Positions 36,621 through 50,100 of a stretch of DNA of 64,000 bases are shown piece by piece (positions within the stretch are counted from its first letter, which is position 1; each line of letters begins with the position of its first letter). Below the pieces are notes generated by a model, which was not told the origin of the DNA, did no database searches, and saw nothing but the letters and a program-made list of their open reading frames with translations. A program made the position numbers and the translations under genes. The stretch is from Steromphala cineraria. Its lineage: Eukaryota > Mollusca > Gastropoda > Trochida > Trochidae. Location of the stretch: the NCBI GenBank assembly GCA_916613615.1, contig OU744721.1, positions 69,817,060 through 69,881,059 of the forward strand, read 5' to 3'.

Positions 36621-38249
36621 CTTGTGACTTTTAGTTTTCACAAAGATTCATTATCAACCATGCCAACAAGGTGAAAAATTTAATCCGTGAGCTGTAATTT
36701 TCTGAGTCAGAAAAAAATGAAGAAAATGCAGCTATTATAGAGGAATATTTTTATGACACTTATACTTATAATCTCATACAAAATAAGTCTCTCTTAATCT
36801 GTAGAGGAGCTTCTAAAAATTCAACAGTTTTCAAGTGACTGACAGATACATAATCTAATGTTTTACTGAGTTTAACCTGTTTAGGAAGAGGCATGTTAAA
36901 TTCCTTCATATTACTGATCCGTGGCTTTGTAAAAGGTGGAAATAATACTAATTGCTCAGGACATTGCATCCTTCTTATCACCAGTGACACAAAAACCTTT
37001 ACACAATAATGACAGCTCTTCCGTACTAACACTTTGTTGGTTGGTACGTTGATCTCACCTTGATCAATTGACATCGATTTCATGTCACTCTGCATTGTAG
37101 TGAAGTGGTCTATTGCATTGCTGGAAGTATTCTCTATGGTTTTGTAATTGCTATCATAGAATTTTTAAGCTTTTTTTCTTTTAAGCCTACATTGATATTT
37201 TAACATTAGTTTGGTTGAATAATGATAAGAGTCGATTACATTCTATCCCCCTTTGTAGAGATAGTGACCCAAACATTGAAAACTGTTGAGGCATTGAACT
37301 CTTTGTTCTTGTTCACGTGTATTAGAACATTTCCCCAAAAAAATTTTTGAGTTTGTCAATAAGAAAAATATATATCTGTTTTTTTATTGGATTGATAAAC
37401 GTTTACATGACAGTAAAAATGCAAATGCATGCTGTATCATACCGATTGGTTTATTACTTTAACGTGACCATTCATATACACAATTTTGAGAATATTACAA
37501 TGCACTGTTTTTGCATCATAGTCATCGATAGTCATATAGGCTTCCATACCAAAACACAAACTTGCAATATATCCGAAAATGACGTTTGTTTACTGCTTTG
37601 GAATCACTTTGAAAAGGTTAAAGAAGTTTGCTAATTTGACATTATAGATTATAGATTTTCAGTGGAACACATTTTTTGAAACATGGATATGTATGCAATT
37701 GATGTTGATGTTGTTAGAGATTAACAAAGAAAACAATGAAATGCACAGAAAGCAAAGTGTCATAATCATTTATAGACAAGCTGTTCAAACAAAAGTTATA
37801 TGATTGATGTTATGTCAGTTTCAAAGTGCTTAGTCTCCTACATTAAAGGTATAATACTCAGTACTATCTATCATGAAGCATGTTGTTATGATGAACCAAC
37901 GGCAAGAGACAAATTAATTTGATTAATTGAAATTGAAAAAAGTGCAACATTAAGTTTGATTAATGATTAACATTTTTTTTTTACATGAATCATTTTAAAA
38001 AATATTTTCTTGAAAGGTTATAAAAAAATGTTCATTTTATTAAAATTTCACTGTTATCATATGTAGCTTTTGACCTGTCAAAGGTTAATTCGTGCTCTTT
38101 AGTGGTAATATTAATGCATTCGATTTTCTGCAATGCTGAATGACAATGATTGTAAAAACTTGACTTTGACATTGATGCATCCTACATATACACACGTATA
38201 AACTACAAATTAGGACATCACAATTCTTCCATTCAACTCTTAATATTTC
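36621..38249. other. AT-rich stretch, no gene seen
   Basis: A 109-codon minus-strand frame at 36,766-37,095 and a 95-codon plus frame at 37,347-37,634 are open, but neither shows a motif I recognise. Frames of this length are expected by chance a few times in a window of this size. Confidence 0.4.
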
Positions 38250-38960
38250 AGATGACAACATATAACTTGGCGTTTCTGCCCAATCATTTAGATAATTGAA
38301 GACAATTTTCCACTCAAATTCAAATGACATTTTATCATATCAGATTTTATACATTATTTATCTATAGACATACTAAATGAAGCTTATTATTGTTAGAATA
38401 ACATTTCATGCCATAAGTAGATTTTTTAAGCATGGACAGCGATAAAGGTTTATAGAAGACACTTGAGTATTGACTACTTCTCCCAGACAAAACACTGAGA
38501 ATGGTGAATGTAAGTGTATTAGCAACAGTAGTTACTAAAGGAAACACATGCTGAAATCTGCTGTCAACGTTTATTAAAAGTGTCTTTGATGATATTTGAT
38601 CATTGATTTTCACACCTTATTATGAAAAATGAAATGAGTCACAATGAGAATTTAGTTATCCCTAAAAAGATGATTATTCCACATTTCAATGAGGTCAGTT
38701 TGAAGGTTGTTCAATAAGATCTGGATTTAACATTAACATTATTTTAAATATAACTAAAATATAGAGCATTTGTTATACATCAACATCTTATTTCAATTTC
38801 CACATACGGTAAAACAATTATGTTGGCGATTGATTTCGAATACTATTTCGGGGAATCCAAATTTAAACCAAATATCCTTCCATCTAATCATGTGTACAGA
38901 AACAATACAAACCAGTCAGTTTGACGCTGGAAATAAAACAAAACAAAGTTAACTGATCCG
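38250..38960 (-). repeat. Minus-oriented partner of 21.7-23.1 kb
   Basis: It is the inverted counterpart of 21,740-23,150, with collinear blocks 38,260-38,600, 38,650-38,740 and 38,830-38,930. The last block also matches 48,560-48,660 directly. An 83-codon and an 81-codon minus-strand frame partly cover the first block but are not conserved as frames in the partner copy. Confidence 0.75.
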
Positions 38961-39009
38961 AATGTGAACAGTTTAATCTCATTTATTATATAATTAGGAA
39001 TGAAATATA

Positions 39010-39840
39010 GGGTTATACAGTGAAAATATAATCCATATTTTAAGAAAAGCAGTAGAAAGTCATATTTTCACTGCAGTGAAAATATAATCCATATTTTCAC
39101 TACGGTGAGAAAAGTAGGACAGAACCTATTACCTCCCCTTGAAACACGATTATCTCCCTTTGAGGAAATCGAACGCACGCCTCGCGTCACGGCGTTGTTT
39201 AGGATTGAAGAAAATCGACTCTTTACGATGTTTTCGGTATGTTATTGTTAAAATTTTGCAGTGACAATGTATCCTATCGGAATACAACCAGAAGTTCATA
39301 TCCTGTTGTTGTAGTTAATAATTGTTCATTTTATCGCCAAATAAATTTACGAAGCGAGAGATCTTCCCTCACTGTATCCGTTCGCGTCAAAACTGACTTT
39401 CCAAAATAGATAAGAAACCTTTGTTTCACCTAATTATAACCAAAAACAATGTCATATTGTAGATCTGATATCATTTAACAATCACACAATTATATATTTT
39501 TCGAAAAACTATTTCCGGTTAAATATCGCATTATTTCTATCGAACTTCTTTTTACCGAGAAATTTTAAATGGAGTTGCTAGATTCTCATTCATCACAACA
39601 GGAAAAGTTTGCCTTTCGATGTCCGACAACTCTGTTTTATGATCTTTAAATTTTATATTAAATAGACTATTTCATTGTTTTTGCCGAATATCATTTCCAT
39701 CTCATCTCGTAAAGTGAGAAAGTGTCATTTTCACTCGTGGCTGCGCCACTCGTGAAAATATCACTTTCTCACTCCACTCGATGAGATAGAAATGATATTC
39801 GGCAAAAACAATGAAATAGTCTCTATATACTGATGATAGC
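39010..39840. mobile_element. Fold-back repeat region ending in a long palindrome
   Basis: A 78-base arm at 39,664-39,741 and its inverted partner at 39,744-39,822 are almost perfect complements around a CTGC centre. Upstream, 39,062-39,085 is a perfect 24-bp palindrome and its halves (AGTGAAAATATAATCCATAT) recur twice at 39,019-39,110. The motif TCACTTTCTCACT recurs in the palindrome. The region between is somewhat GC-richer and has no open frame. It is probably a fold-back or miniature element; the outer boundaries are uncertain. Confidence 0.65.
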
Positions 39841-40197
39841 AAGTGTATCTAAACACATTTCTCACTCGAACTATTGTTGGGTCTAACTTTTCACTTTGTT
39901 TATTGTTTAGTTCATTATTGTTGAAATATTGGCAATTCATTAATGAAGAAGTCATTACCATCTTATTAAAAAGCAAAAACGGCGTGTAAAGTGCAGATAA
40001 AGAATAAAAGATGTTCCTAGCCAATCCACATGGGAAACGACTTTCATAGATTTAGTTGCGTACTGTGTTCAAGTAGCAATCACTTATGTGTCTAATTGAA
40101 GGAGTTTAAAACACTAGTACCAATAAGGAAGTCCAGAGAATATAAATGGCTATTTATATAAAACCTTAGCAAAACCAGATGTGTTTGTGAAACACGA

Positions 40198-40424
40198 ATG
40201 CCCCCGGATGCATCCTGCTCGCTGTGTCAAGGTCAAGGTCACACGGTCAAATGTCATGGTGTCATCTGAAAGGTCTCATCACAAGGGATCCATATGTCAA
40301 GTATCAAAGACCTAGCTCTGACCAATCAAAAGTTATGACCAAGGTTAAAGTTTTTGTGGACAAACGGACAGACGGACAGGTGAAAAACAATATACCCCCG
40401 GAATCTCCGATTCGGGGGCATAAT
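40198..40424 (-). mobile_element. Short dispersed repeat with TGCCCCCG ends
   Basis: The left end ATGCCCCCGG and right end CGGGGGCAT are inverted, and the right end forms a hairpin (CCCCCGGAATC ... GATTCGGGGG). The inside carries CAAGGTCAAGGTCAC and a CGGACAGACGGACAGG run, the complement of the GTCC-type runs in the 26 kb element. I recognise this as a repeat type common in molluscs. An 83-codon frame across it is incidental. Confidence 0.7.
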
Positions 40425-40738
40425 AAACCCTTCATAATTGAATTACGTACAACGAACCAGCTAAGTATTACATAATGTAACCTCAGAAAATTCAGTTTGA
40501 ACACAATACCCGTTCATGGAAGTAACAATATAACTTCATCAATAAGCAAAGTGATTAGTTTTAACTGAAGCTCACCAAAACCCATTTCTTTTTTTAAAAT
40601 TGTTTTTTTTTAATAATTTTATTTCTTTTCAACAGGTACAATTTTTACATAGGCAGGCATATACTTGTTCAACACACGATAGACTAATCTAACAATATAA
40701 AGTGTAATATTTGGTTTGTAAACAGGAGTTGTAAGGCA

Positions 40739-41105
40739 TTAGTTAAATAGGCAATGGCATAAAGACCAATATTTCATGAATTTGGTGTAGTCACATGTTG
40801 AGGATGATAAATATTTGTCAATATAATATGTGTTTGTTATATCTCTTTTAACATACTGAAAATGAGGTAATCCTTTTGAAAGTTTGCATTTATAAATATT
40901 GAATTTGGTTGTATTGATAAGAAGATTTACAACATCATTACGCTTTTCATAGTAGCCGAATAGTATTTTTTGTTTTGTGAATTCTAACTTTGTTCCTGTC
41001 TTAGCCTTGATCCAATCCTCTAAGTCGCTCCAAATGTGTCTAACTTTTGTGCATTCATATATTAATGTATTATTGATTCAGTTTCCTTTTGGCACATATT
41101 TCAAA
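40739..41105 (-). pseudogene. C-terminal fragment of a LINE reverse transcriptase protein
   Basis: Reading the minus strand, an open frame of about 112 codons from 41,074 to the stop at 40,739-40,741 contains LIYECTKVRHIWSDLEDW, KILFGYYEKRN and FNIYKCKLSKGLPHF. This fits the tail of many non-LTR retrotransposon proteins: a CxxC...ETxxHLFxxC zinc-binding motif, an aromatic-rich W segment, ILFG, then a basic IY-CK segment. The motif's first half (CQKETESI) is in another frame just upstream, so there is a frameshift near 41,078. No endonuclease or RT core is present nearby. A 5'-truncated relic, as usual for LINEs. Confidence 0.75.
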
Positions 41106-41186
41106 AGGAAAGGAATCAATAATATATTTATTTTATCAATGCACAAAAGTTAGACACATTTGGAGCGACTTAGAGGATTGGATCAA
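41095..41186 (+). pseudogene. Inverted short copy of the same LINE tail
   Basis: This plus-strand piece repeats about 85 bases of 41,008-41,095 in inverse orientation, forming a fold-back. Here the zinc-motif frame is intact over KESIIYLFYQC and runs on through TKVRHIWSDLEDW, so it comes from a slightly different or better preserved version than its partner. Confidence 0.75.
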
Positions 41187-43871
41187 AACCCATTTCTGTT
41201 AAAGATACCATGTGATCAGTTGCATTTAGCATTGATCAATGAACCTCAAGTAAAAAGCTTAGCAATATCAAAACAAAATACCCAAAGGATCCTTATAATT
41301 GAATAACAAAAATGATCAACCTGACTGAATCCTGCAACCCTCGAAGACGAGAATCCCTTCCAGATCTCCCTTTAGCATTGATAGCTGTTTATTTAACAAT
41401 GTTATGACGTGTACGGTTGTAATTGGTGCCCACTAGTGATAGTACACCCTGGTTTAGCACATCAAACACTGTAGTTCAGACTCCCTCGGGTAACTTAAGT
41501 GGTTATGTATCATATTTAGTTAGGATAATTCCAAAACATGCCATGTATTGGAAAGTGTCTGGGATATAGTCGGCTTATGATATAGCAGTAATCGAAATTA
41601 TATCAGTGAATTTTCATTGATATTGACTCCTGTTTTGCAATTGATGTTACATCAGGTGTTAAGTTTTGAGTGATTCTATAGATATATGTAGCAATGCTCT
41701 TGTCTACAATATTGTTTTCCTAATTTTTAGAAAAAATGAATGTGTAGATTGTCATTGTCTTTTGGGATCTTATTGGGATCTTTGACAGCATATGTTGTTG
41801 AATAATTAGTTAATAGCTTGTAATCTCCGAAAGAACAATGATGTACAAATCATGGTTTCAGGTCTCTACTCTTAAAAGAATTGTACTATCAATTGAGCTA
41901 TATTGACTGAGAATAATACAACGAACATTTTCATCCAGAAACGTTTAGGAGAAGTTAAAAGTGGTACATGTATGCATACTTCCGATGAATGATACATGAA
42001 ACTAAATAATGTAATTTCAGATTCAATGATGACTTCAATATCAAAAGGGGGAGAATCTGTAATCAAAGGGTGGAAACAACATAATCCAACCACCAACAAA
42101 ACAGCAGTGCAAGGTAGCCAGAATGACCTTTCATATTTTTAATTCGTTCTCTTCTGAATGGTGAAACATTTGAAGTTGTCTCAGCAAATCTTTCAATAAA
42201 GTAACGGTATATTTCCTAGTCTCAATTAAAGAGAATTATGGAAGACTTGCTGCCAACTGAGTCATCGTGAGTTTCTAACTTCTTTAGATCATTGACTCTC
42301 TTTGGAATTCTGAAGACATTGCCATATCACAATCTGCCAGGAGGATAAAACTGTTTCCATGACTTTTCTTCACAATTGAATGTATTTTGAACATACATCA
42401 CTTGGCAATCATTGTTTTTGTTGGTTGTCTAGTACTGCACTAAAGGAACATTATTCAATATTTTTTTAATTTTCACACTCGAATTGTGGTTTAGTTAAGG
42501 GACGTGTTGCGCCAAGACAATGATAAACCTCTTTGATTTATTATGCTTTGTAATTACAATGTCCTCTTTGGTCCCATGAAGTTGATAATGCAACTGCCAA
42601 ATGTTCAACTTTCCTTGTACAAAAAACTTTGGTAACAAGGAACCAAGATTAAACAATTAAGTTCGTAGCCGTATCATTTTTCTCTGTGAAATGTTGACAT
42701 AATTGAAGGGATTAGAACATTGCCATTCTCAATTCGTTCTTATATTTGCTGAATATATATATTACTGTACATCCAAGCCTGACTGGTCTATAAGAACACA
42801 AATAGAGCAAAAACCTAAAAAATCATACTAAATTTGCATTTAATTTAAATGAAATTGATAACATAATGACTGCATGATTTTCTTTTCATGTAGCAGGACC
42901 TTTTTTGAAACAGTTAATTTTAATTTTTAAATGTTTCATCCGATAAAATATTAACAAACAGGTAGCACAAATCTCAAGCATTTATAAAATCGAGTGATGT
43001 ATGTGGAAAAATATTCGTTGATGATAAAAAAGGCAAAGACAAATACTCTCTCATCAACAGAATAATGTTTACAATTAGTTAAAAACACAATCTTGTGTCT
43101 TGTATTTTCCAAAAGTAGTCTTCATTTGATACCAATAACTGAAGCATCGTTTAAGAGCAAGCTATTAGTTCCAGATGTGAGCTGGAAGTGATGTTTATTC
43201 TCGAGGGAACGGATTTAAGAGATGTTCATCATTCTTGTTATCAGATTATAGCAACCTTTAGGGCATTTTGTTTGAATATCACTCTGCTATGTGTATTGTT
43301 GTTTCTTGGTGAATGAAAGGAAGAAGAACACAGAAAAAGGTCTATTTGTGCATGTTATGGTCAAATATTAAATATTCTAGATATTTTGGAAGTGGATGTC
43401 ATTTCGTAAGAGTGTTAACAACCATTAACAATGATATATTAAGATTATTGGATACGCATACGACGTCAAGCTTTATAATCTAATGTTAAATATGTAAAAT
43501 ACGACTACTTATAACCAAAATGAAAACAAAACCAAGCAAAATACGCCTTATGTAGTTAATCATGCATTAACAAGGTATAGTAAGTTAACTTAAGATCTAA
43601 AGCTTGTAATTCTTTTAAACACCATCATAATAATGCGTTTTATCCATCACATGTATGCAATTCTTATAAATTAAAAATTGTTACAGGTCAATTTCAATAA
43701 CTCTAACCCTGGTACAAACGGAGAGAGAGGCTTTTATCATTTATAATAACATTTGTTTTTTTAACACTAAATCTGATTTTCAAAAATAATAAACAGCTCA
43801 ACAATTCATATCATAAACTTTAGAACATATTTAAATAGGTATTAACTTGATAGCACTATAAAATATGATAA

Positions 43872-43899
43872 TATAAATAAAATAAAATAAAATAAAAAT
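43872..43899 (+). repeat. AATAA/AAAAT microsatellite
   Basis: Short run of tandem AAATA units (AAATAAAATAAAATAAAAT). Confidence 0.85.
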
Positions 43900-44702
43900 A
43901 GAAATCTTTATACAATGAATAAGATACTGAATAGTTTTGGTTACTTGAACCTGATTTTTGTAGGATCCTCTAATGGCTGTAATTGTTTGGATGTTTAAAA
44001 CAAGTAAACAGTATAATCAAGGAAACTTCTACCAACTAAGTGTTTAAGTATTGAATAACAACCACACTTGCGTGACTTGTCACAGGTTTTCCCTAACAGC
44101 AAATAAGAAAAACTTGTTATTGCAATAATATTACTTTGAGTCACTCTGAATCTCAATCCATGTGTTTCACATTGACACATGTCATTGATACATGTTGCTT
44201 TATGTTTTCAAATATTCAGATTTGGTGGATATACTATTAAACGTTATCGAAAATCGTAAAATTCATAAGCACAATGGGGTTTCATGCAGAATTTAAATCT
44301 TTGGTTTATTTCAGTATCATTCTTATCTTTTTTCATTGCAGGAGTTGCCTACAATCTAGCTGCCTACATTTTGTGATCTTTTAAATGACAGCATATTTCC
44401 ATAAGCAAATAAGCATTCGTTGAAGGTGAAAGTTGTTTAAGTTTCGTTAACGTTTCAGATATGTTATGTCGTTAAAGGCAGCAGTTATATTAAGCAAGAC
44501 AAATTTACATTGGAATATATGTTATTTTCTTCTCATATGACTACACTGACTTACTCGAATGACTCGAAGGTAAGCAGTGTTTACTAGTAACACGGCGAAT
44601 GAAAAGTATACCTCTTTCAAAGCATTGTCAACTTAATCTACATTGTTTTGTTGTTAATAGGATCCCTAATTTGTCTCATCCATTATCGTTGAAGTTATTT
44701 AA

Positions 44703-45060
44703 AGGGGCAGTAGCACGTTTTTTTGACAATTTTATGTTTTTAATTTTTCACTGATAATTGTACGTTAATGCTAAATATATTACATTGATAGTGTCAAAAA
44801 TCTCATTATACAAACCGAAACATCCGGAGTCAGAGGACAAATCATAAAGATTCACATGAAATCCATTGGCAGCCATTTTTGTGTGAACACCTTTAATTCA
44901 TTTTGTCTAAGAAAATAAATCGCATGGCTTAACTTTACATTATGTATTTGATTTATTACTGCTTTATTTAGTTTAAATACATTGTTTTTAGATTGGAACC
45001 ATTTATTTTCATTTTCCTGACATCACCTTATATCCCCCGTAAAAACGTGCTACTGCCCCT
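44703..45060 (+). mobile_element. TTAA-flanked miniature element, copy 1
   Basis: Inverted ends AGGGGCAGTAGCACG and CGTGCTACTGCCCCT are flanked on both sides by TTAA (44,699-44,702 and 45,061-45,064), the duplication made by piggyBac and Kolobok transposases. Length is 358 bp with no open frame. The left arm near 14,035-14,045 shows the corresponding site without the element. Confidence 0.88.
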
Positions 45061-46739
45061 TTAAGAACCTATATCGTCGAAAGATTGTTGTTATCAATAA
45101 ATATTTGTTCTCATGCGAAAATGTCAACTTTCATAGAGGCATCCAAAAGAAATAGAATATTAAAACCATGCTTGCGTTAGGATTGCAGACTTGGTGACGT
45201 CTTTGAAAGTGTATAAGTACATTTTCCAATTAGACTAACAGCATGTTTCCTAGGCGCTTTTATACATTGTAAATATTGTTTGGCTTGACTCTTCAGTTGC
45301 ACTTAATTCCTATCTTGAATGACGATATCATAACGTGTTCTTGTTTAGAAACATCTTTTTGGTTAGTGAAGTTTTCGATTTTGCCATTTTGAGACTCTTG
45401 ACACATTATGTACCTGGTGTTCACAATAAAGAATATGTTGTTCAGAAACTTTCCTTATATTACAATTCACGGACATACTAGGATCTTTAAAGACGCTACG
45501 AATAACATCTTGGCAAAATGATGTTCCAAAACATATTGTTTCAGTCCTTTGGTAAATAAATTTTGTACTGGACATGATGTTACTATTACAATTTGAAAAG
45601 GCAAAGGAAATACAATGTTCTCAAAAACATGACATATGGAACAGGTTGTTATCACAACTGTCAAAAACTCCAAGTTTATTGAGTTTTATATTCTTTGTTT
45701 AAGTAAAATCAAGTTATGACAAAATAATACCTAGATATTTTGCACTTCAAATTAATATGTTTAGATCTGTCAAAACGAAAATAGATAACTGGTTATGTAT
45801 GTTTTGATCCTATCGTTTTGTCATCGTTCATTAGAAAATTCTTCACTTTCTACTAAGCAGCAACTGGAGATTAGTTCTAATTTATGTTAAGAGCCTGGTA
45901 AGATTCTGAAAATCACCATAATGAAACTATTTTATGTGTATTGAGTTGAGGACTGGTAATGTGCTAGATGAGAAATTATTGGCTGAATATATACTGTTTT
46001 TTTAGATGAACTGTCTCTGACCGGTGCAGATATCTACAATATCATAATGGAAATAGTTTTAAAAGTTTTTAAATAAAATTTTGTATTGTGAAATTAACAA
46101 ATGATATCAAAGAAAATGAGAAATAATGTTTCAATGGACATTTTTTGAAATAAATAGGTGCATACATCTTACCTTGGTTTATTCATAAAATGACAAAGTC
46201 CCCATTTCAATAACAATGTCCAAATTCTGAATTAAGTGGATCACCCAAACTTCCAATTGGATTATTTTGGTACTAAATCAGTAACCTCCTCCTAAATGCG
46301 ATAAAGGTTTTATCTTTCATATTGCTAGTCTTCACTGAAATAGGTTTTCAGGAACAGTACATCAGATTATTAAGCTAAACCGCACAACAATATCCTCTGG
46401 GAAATACTCAACGATTTGCATGTCTCATAGAAGTATTTATCAATCTCTAATAATGTTTTTAATGCCTTTTCCAAGAGGACTGAATTGAAAATGGCATCAT
46501 TAAACCAAGAAAGATAATTAATGTTACGTAAATGTCAAAAATTAATTCGCTTGAAGCGCCAATGCAAGACCATCACTTGTGCTATTGATGAAAAAATACT
46601 CAGTTTAGATTACTTAATTTTGTCTTTTCTTAGATCCCCAAGGTTGATGCATTTGTTTTAATTCTGGGAGAAGTTATTTCTGTAACACAACACAACCTGC
46701 GCGCATGTATCTTAAATTCAGCTTTAAGACCTTTAAACA

Positions 46740-47192
46740 TTCTTCTTTGATTACTCTTGTAATGTTGATATGAATATGCTCAAACAGTTGTACAGAATGA
46801 TTAAATCCCTAGATGATTCAGGCCGCTTTACTTGGGCAACATGTGTTAAAAATATTTTATATAGATATTGTTTTGGTTATGCCTGGATTAGCCAGGAAGT
46901 TGGCAATACTGATTATTTCTTTTATTTATTTAAGCAAAGACTTTCTGATAACCTTAAACAATGTTGGTATGCCTCAATACACACTTCAAGTAATTTTTTA
47001 CATTACTGCCACTACAAGACACTATTAAATTGTGACATCCCTTTACACCTCAGATCTGCTTTCTCAAAATTCAGATGTGACAACTTTCATTTGTCAGTTG
47101 AAATTGGTAGATATACTAATGTAAATCATCATGAGAAATTGTGTTTATTTTGTAAATCCAAAGGCATAAATGTAGAAGATGTTGTCTTTTGA
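46740..47192 (+). pseudogene. C-terminal fragment of a LINE protein
   Basis: A 140-codon frame (46,770-47,192) holds a series of motifs familiar from the region downstream of the RT domain in CR1/Jockey-type and related LINEs: TWATCVKNILYRYCFGYAW, FKQRLSDNLKQCW, then SAFSKFRCDNFHLSVEIGR and KLCLFCKSKG, which would begin the terminal zinc-binding motif. The frame ends just before the second half of that motif. No RT core, endonuclease or poly-A tail is near. Its counterpart in the left arm (about 3,400-3,990) is far more decayed. It probably entered the repeat unit before duplication; here it is a relic. Confidence 0.75.
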
Positions 47193-50100
47193 AATTTTAC
47201 TTTTCGCGACCATTCAATTGCTTTCTAAATAACTAGTGTCTAAACGCAATGCTTGGTGTTTGTATGGAGAGAATAAGTAAACATTGTTATGAAGACATTA
47301 TCTATAACGACACTGACATGATCTGGAACTAACTATTCCCAATACCCTAACCGATGCGATGTAATATATTTGGCAAAGTTATCAACGAAGTTATTCATGT
47401 TTTGACCATCACTGTCTTTAAATTGCGATCAATATCTACAAAAGAAATAATTCATAGATTTTGAGCCAGCTGTCTCGTAATTAAACCAACTCTACAAAAG
47501 TTGGCCTTCTAGAACGTAGCTGTGACAGAATTTGACCTAGTTTAAGTTAACCTTTGAATGATATCAGAAAGAAAATATGTTAATTTAAATGACTTGCTGA
47601 TGGACAGTGTATCAACTCGTGGGTAAAAGCTGGGCTAAATAAGTTGTATATTTAGCTACTAGCAATTTGCATATATACAACTTTCAAACTACCAATGTTG
47701 CACACAAATTGTTGTCATTATATTCTCATAAGGCAATGAAAATCAGAATATGAAATCTGTTTACATTTAGATAATTTGCCGATTTTGCTGCAACACATTG
47801 AACGTTTCACAAGAATTTAAATTATAAATCTAAATCAAATGGTCAGGTTTTAAACATGATATAATAAACTAAATATGAGATCTTTCTTAATCTTTAGTTG
47901 AGTTGTATGCTGGAATACTGTTACTTTTACAATACGTTTTCGGATTTCATATTTACTTTTAACTGTATCCCAAATGATTAGATTATTCTAAAAGTAACAC
48001 AAAACTGTTGTTCATTTATATTATCGAAATAATTAGCTTTGGGCTATCATATTGTTTTGACACAACGGTGAAATTGACTGTGTCATATTTTGGCTCAAGG
48101 CAAGTTTCTCCTACTTTCAATGGCAACTGTCTATTCCAATTGTTAATCCGAATCGTTAGTGCAAAATCATGTTTGGTTACTTATCTGCCTATTATCTGTT
48201 TGTATTGGTTAAGGAGGGCACTCTCTGTTTCATTCTGTCCTGTTTCTATAAACAAAAGAGTAACAGACAAAATTATCAACATTTACATGCATGTCATAAG
48301 ACTTGTGAGTGTTCTCAAATAAGACATTGATACCTACAATCTTATTCTAGCTATTATTCTCACTTCCAACTTCTTAACAAATCTTCTGTCTGAGGTGTGA
48401 GGCGTTAGACTTTAAAACACAGATCAATTCGATTATGAAAATTTAAAAATTATGCAATGAACTCCTTCGTAATACATCGCCATATTTCCTCACATTTCAC
48501 TTCATTTAACTGCCATTTGGTACACAAAATTACTTTGATAAAACAATAATGTTGGCAATTGCTTTCAAAAACTATTTAGAGAAATCAACTTCTAAAAAAT
48601 GTCCTTCCAGCTTAGCATGTTTTCACAACAACACAGAGCAGCCAGATTGACGCTGGAAACTATAGAATGAAAAGAGGAAATATGATCAAAATAATATTTT
48701 GAAATGGATAATTTCGATGAATGGGAAGTGTTACAACAATCATACTGGTGGTGAAATTGATAAGGATTTTAAATGTTATTAACCTAATATCAAGAAAAAA
48801 TGGGTCTTTATCCTTTCTGAATATTTCGAGCTTTTAACTACCACTCCGTGAAATAGTTTACGGTAGAAATGGTTTAAATGCTGAAGTATTTGCGATCATT
48901 GAATGACTATATGTTAATGTGTTATCAAAAAATCAAAACAGGCTAGAACATTTTCGTTCCTAATAAGAGCTTTTCATCCTTTACTGATAATATATTTAAA
49001 TAATATGCTAACTCAAGCAATATTCAAACTTATAATAAATACACTTTTACTCGACCTATTGGGGTTAATTAAACATACCTTTTCTAATTATACATTCTTT
49101 TTATATGAATGAATGCGTTCACATGTCATCCTAAGTACATTTAGTAACATAAGTATATTTACTCAAATAAATTAAAATGTCAATACTAAATGCCTTGAAA
49201 CGACTATGTAAAGCATAACATATCTTATTACAATCCAGCTATATCTTGAAATCTCTGGACTTGTGTTAGTGTGACACAATCGAGATAAATTATTCCAGGC
49301 GTGGAGCATATCAAAATCAAAGGAAAATATAACCATTCTAATAAACATAGAATATATCGCGTTAAAATGAATCAAATATTTAACATATTTTTCCTGATCC
49401 ATATATATCTTAAAATCGTGTACCTTTGTAACTGCGAATAAATACACAATCTAGTTAACTTACCCTAAGAGTCGAGCTTCTGAAAATCCAAGGAAGATAT
49501 GAACCTTCAAATAAACCTAGAATCGATCACATGAAATGAATTCAATTGTGCATTTTGTTTAAATGTTAATGTAAATTAAACATTCCATTGATTTTTTCAA
49601 ATCTGTTTATAATAAGAATATCACATTTCCTTTTAAATTTCAATTTAGTCTTTCAAAATAACAAATTGTTAAGGACACTCAACTAAATAACTGCAATTTT
49701 CATTTGGAAAACAGGGTATTCCCCTGGGAATAACACTTTCAAATGAAACATTTCACATTTCACATTCTACAATACAAATAAATAGAAATTCAATATAAAC
49801 AAAATATAAAAACAATGTGAATGCCTAAGATTGCCGACTAGATTATAATTACTGTAATGACAAATGTTCACAAATATTTCTGCAGTGATCTGTCAATGAC
49901 ATATGTCAGGATGATTAACATGCAATGAGATCAAGAAGGGCCCACAGCAATTGCAACAACAATGTGCCCACATGACAGGATGATTCTCTAGAGGGTTTAT
50001 TGAAAGTTTTAATCATTTCTTGAGGAGTCACACTGCCAAAGAGTATTTCATGAAACAATTCATTTGATATTTCCTTCTGTAAAACGAAGACAGGTCTGGG

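Noticed and set aside
36766..37095. 109-codon minus-strand frame
   Set aside because: No motif, and a few frames of this length are expected by chance in 64 kb at this base composition.
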